A stretch of 6,680 nt of DNA from Tangfeifania sp. (GTDB lineage: Bacteria; Bacteroidota; Bacteroidia; Bacteroidales; Prolixibacteraceae), in NCBI GenBank assembly GCA_018400515.1, contig JAGYMR010000156.1, forward strand, positions 1-6,680, written 5' to 3'. The position numbers and the translations under genes are program-made. Below are positions 5,116-6,680 of this stretch, piece after piece. Positions within the stretch are counted from its first letter, which is position 1. Each line of letters starts with the position of its first letter. The notes below the pieces were generated by a model, which saw nothing but the letters and a program-made list of their open reading frames with translations, was not told where the DNA came from and did not search any database.

Positions 5116-6510
5116 ATGAGATCCTTCATAAGGAATAAAACTGCTCCCTTCTTTGATGCTGTCAGCAAGGGCCGGACCCTGGACCTGGCATTCATCCTCT
5201 TCCTGGTCCTGTTTCTGTTGGATAATGTGGTGAATTTCTTTTTTGATATTCCTGTTTTTGTTGCTGGAACCCCTTTCCTGATGTGCCTCTTTGCGCCTTT
5301 TGTTTTTAAAAACTTCCGGAAAGATGCTGTTTTTTTGACCGGATTGGCAATCCTTTTTTTGCTTGTGATCATCAATAGCTTAAAGGATACTTTTCATCTG
5401 AGAAATATTTCCGATTTTATTTTTTTAGCCCTGTTTGTAATCAGCTTTTTTACCTTTTCAAAAGCCCGGGAATCTCTGAAAAGTCCTTTGGTTTATGTGT
5501 TTGTTTTTGCATCCCTCCTGCTTTTTCTGGGACCTGCCCTTGTTGATTTAACAGCGGATGCATTGGGGCCAAAGGGATTCCTGGAAAGTTATAAAACAGA
5601 AAATTTTTTTGATCAGGGGGACAGTTCCGGAGGGCGTCTTTCGGATTACGACCTGACCGAAAAGAAGGAAAGGGAGCACTCGGAGTTTAATGAAGTTTTT
5701 ACAACAAAATATTTTGATTTCGAGTACTCAAAAGAGGAAGAAGTGAGGGTGTATCAGAAGGGGTTTTTCCGGATTTCGCATGTCGCTTCTTACTTTTTTG
5801 GTTTTTCTGCCCTTTTTTTTGCTTTCCTTGCCCGCCGGCGGAAGAGGACATTTTTTTTTATCCCGGCTGTTTTATTGCTTTTTTTGTCGCTCTATACCGG
5901 CTCCCGCTCTTTTTTAGCTGTACTGACCGTTGCTGTTTTGATCTATTTGGTGCAAAAAAGGTATGTGAAATATGTAATCGCATTCCTGCTTGCGGGCATC
6001 ACTCTTTTTGTTCTGAGGCATGAGGTTTTAGCGCTCTTGGATGAGACATTCCTTTATCAGCATTTTTCATGGCTCGTTACGCTGGCGGAAAATTTCGGGC
6101 GGTTGTCACGAATCATGATATGGTACACCTGGTACCTTTCGATTTCTGATTTCCAATGGTATGAATTGATTATCGGTAAAGCCTTTTTTAGTGGAATTGA
6201 ATTCAATAAGCAAATGCTGGGATTGCCTATCTGGTTCCACAGTGACTACCTGAGTCTTTTTTATACGTATGGAATTTTGGGGCTTTCGTTTTATATTTAT
6301 TTCCTGCGCACCATTTATAAAAAATTTGCAGTGCAGATAAAAGGCAATTTTTTTATTCAGGTCTTTTTTACCAGCAGCGTTTTGATTGCATTTGTGAATG
6401 GATTTTATTACTATTTTCCTGTTTTTCTGATGTATATTTTTTTATTAATGATCAAATTATATGAAGCAGGCCCTGTTCAGAACAAGTGTGCAGCAGGGCT
6501 GCCGGAGTAG
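5116..6510 (+). CDS. O-antigen polymerase/ligase-like membrane protein (Wzy/WaaL type)
   Basis: This 464-residue protein has about ten to twelve hydrophobic membrane segments, starting around residues 22-40, and is probably an inner-membrane enzyme that polymerises repeat units or ligates a glycan to its acceptor in the periplasm. Family marks are LYTGSRSFLAVL (259-270, with Arg264 in the usual S-R position) and WFHSDYLSLFYTYGILGL (373-390), the counterpart of the HNxYL...yGilG signature. Sequence conservation in this family is low, so the polymerase-or-ligase choice is open, but its place between two glycosyltransferases favours a polymerase. A polar, acidic stretch at about 150-215 interrupts the spans and probably faces the periplasm. 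The gene is T-rich, as expected for so hydrophobic a protein. It starts 60 bases after the upstream stop in a T-rich spacer without a terminator stem. Confidence 0.82.
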   Translation: MRSFIRNKTAPFFDAVSKGRTLDLAFILFLVLFLLDNVVNFFFDIPVFVAGTPFLMCLFAPFVFKNFRKDAVFLTGLAILFLLVIINSLKDTFHLRNISDFIFLALFVISFFTFSKARESLKSPLVYVFVFASLLLFLGPALVDLTADALGPKGFLESYKTENFFDQGDSSGGRLSDYDLTEKKEREHSEFNEVFTTKYFDFEYSKEEEVRVYQKGFFRISHVASYFFGFSALFFAFLARRRKRTFFFIPAVLLLFLSLYTGSRSFLAVLTVAVLIYLVQKRYVKYVIAFLLAGITLFVLRHEVLALLDETFLYQHFSWLVTLAENFGRLSRIMIWYTWYLSISDFQWYELIIGKAFFSGIEFNKQMLGLPIWFHSDYLSLFYTYGILGLSFYIYFLRTIYKKFAVQIKGNFFIQVFFTSSVLIAFVNGFYYYFPVFLMYIFLLMIKLYEAGPVQNKCAAGLPE

Positions 6511-6549
6511 GAGTATCCATGGTATTTTTTAAACAAAACTTCCTTTTTT

Positions 6550-6680
6550 ATGAATGCATCCGGAAAACCGACTGCTGATGTTGCTGTTATTGCTGCCAAT
6601 TTCAATAATGGAAAGTTTCTGAATGCTTTCATTGAAAGTGTAAGGAATTCGGAGGTGCTTCCGGCGGAGCTCATTATTGT
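6550..6680 (+). CDS. Family 2 glycosyltransferase, N-terminal fragment cut by the window edge
   Basis: The first 43 codons of a gene are visible and the frame is still open at the window end. The start ATG at 6550 lies 39 bases after the polymerase stop. The peptide ADVAVIAANFNNGKFL followed by FIESVRNSEVLPAELIIV matches the opening strand-helix-strand of GT2 enzymes: a hydrophobic strand, an N-x-N-x-G stretch, then a hydrophobic strand that normally leads into a DDxS motif, here beyond the edge. It appears to be the next gene of the same polysaccharide operon. An ATG at 6519 is out of frame and soon meets a stop. Confidence 0.8.
   Translation, partial: MNASGKPTADVAVIAANFNNGKFLNAFIESVRNSEVLPAELII

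Noticed and set aside
6519..6570. ATG at 6519 as the start of the last glycosyltransferase
   Set aside because: It is out of frame with the GT2-like peptide and its frame soon reaches a stop.

Overview
The window looks like a chromosomal accessory region from a member of the Bacteroidota. The clues are a TAnnTTTG-type promoter box in front of the first gene, no purine-rich ribosome binding sites ahead of the starts, AT-rich spacers, and a sulfatase lipoprotein of the kind common in glycan-handling members of that phylum. The genus cannot be told from the sequence.

The left two thirds (about 22-4019) hold two exported enzymes on the + strand. The first is a lipoprotein sulfatase of the formylglycine type (117-1601). 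The second is a 610-residue secreted protein whose C-terminal half is a carbon-nitrogen hydrolase (nitrilase superfamily) with an intact Glu-Lys-Cys triad, joined to a roughly 270-residue N-terminal domain that I do not recognise (1704-3536). A terminator-like hairpin straddles the end of the second gene. The pair is bracketed by two inward-facing copies of one 21-base sequence (22-42 and, inverted, 3999-4019), about 4 kb apart.

The 556-base spacer before the next gene (3537-4092) is AT-rich and structured. It has a consensus promoter box, two small hairpins, two perfect 54-base tandem repeats with a partial third, and the right-hand inverted repeat. Each repeat unit can form a hairpin. The third unit has a different arm sequence but still pairs, which looks like compensatory change.

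The right third (4093 to the end) is a surface polysaccharide assembly cluster, all on the + strand. It comprises a family 2 glycosyltransferase (4093-5055), a multi-spanning O-antigen polymerase/ligase-like protein (5116-6510), and the first 43 codons of a second family 2 glycosyltransferase that runs off the window (from 6550). These would build and polymerise an exopolysaccharide or O-antigen. Whether the sulfatase and amidohydrolase act on that polymer or on an outside glycan cannot be decided here. The most unusual signals are the paired inverted repeats around the enzyme pair, the covarying hairpin repeats, and the exported nitrilase fusion.
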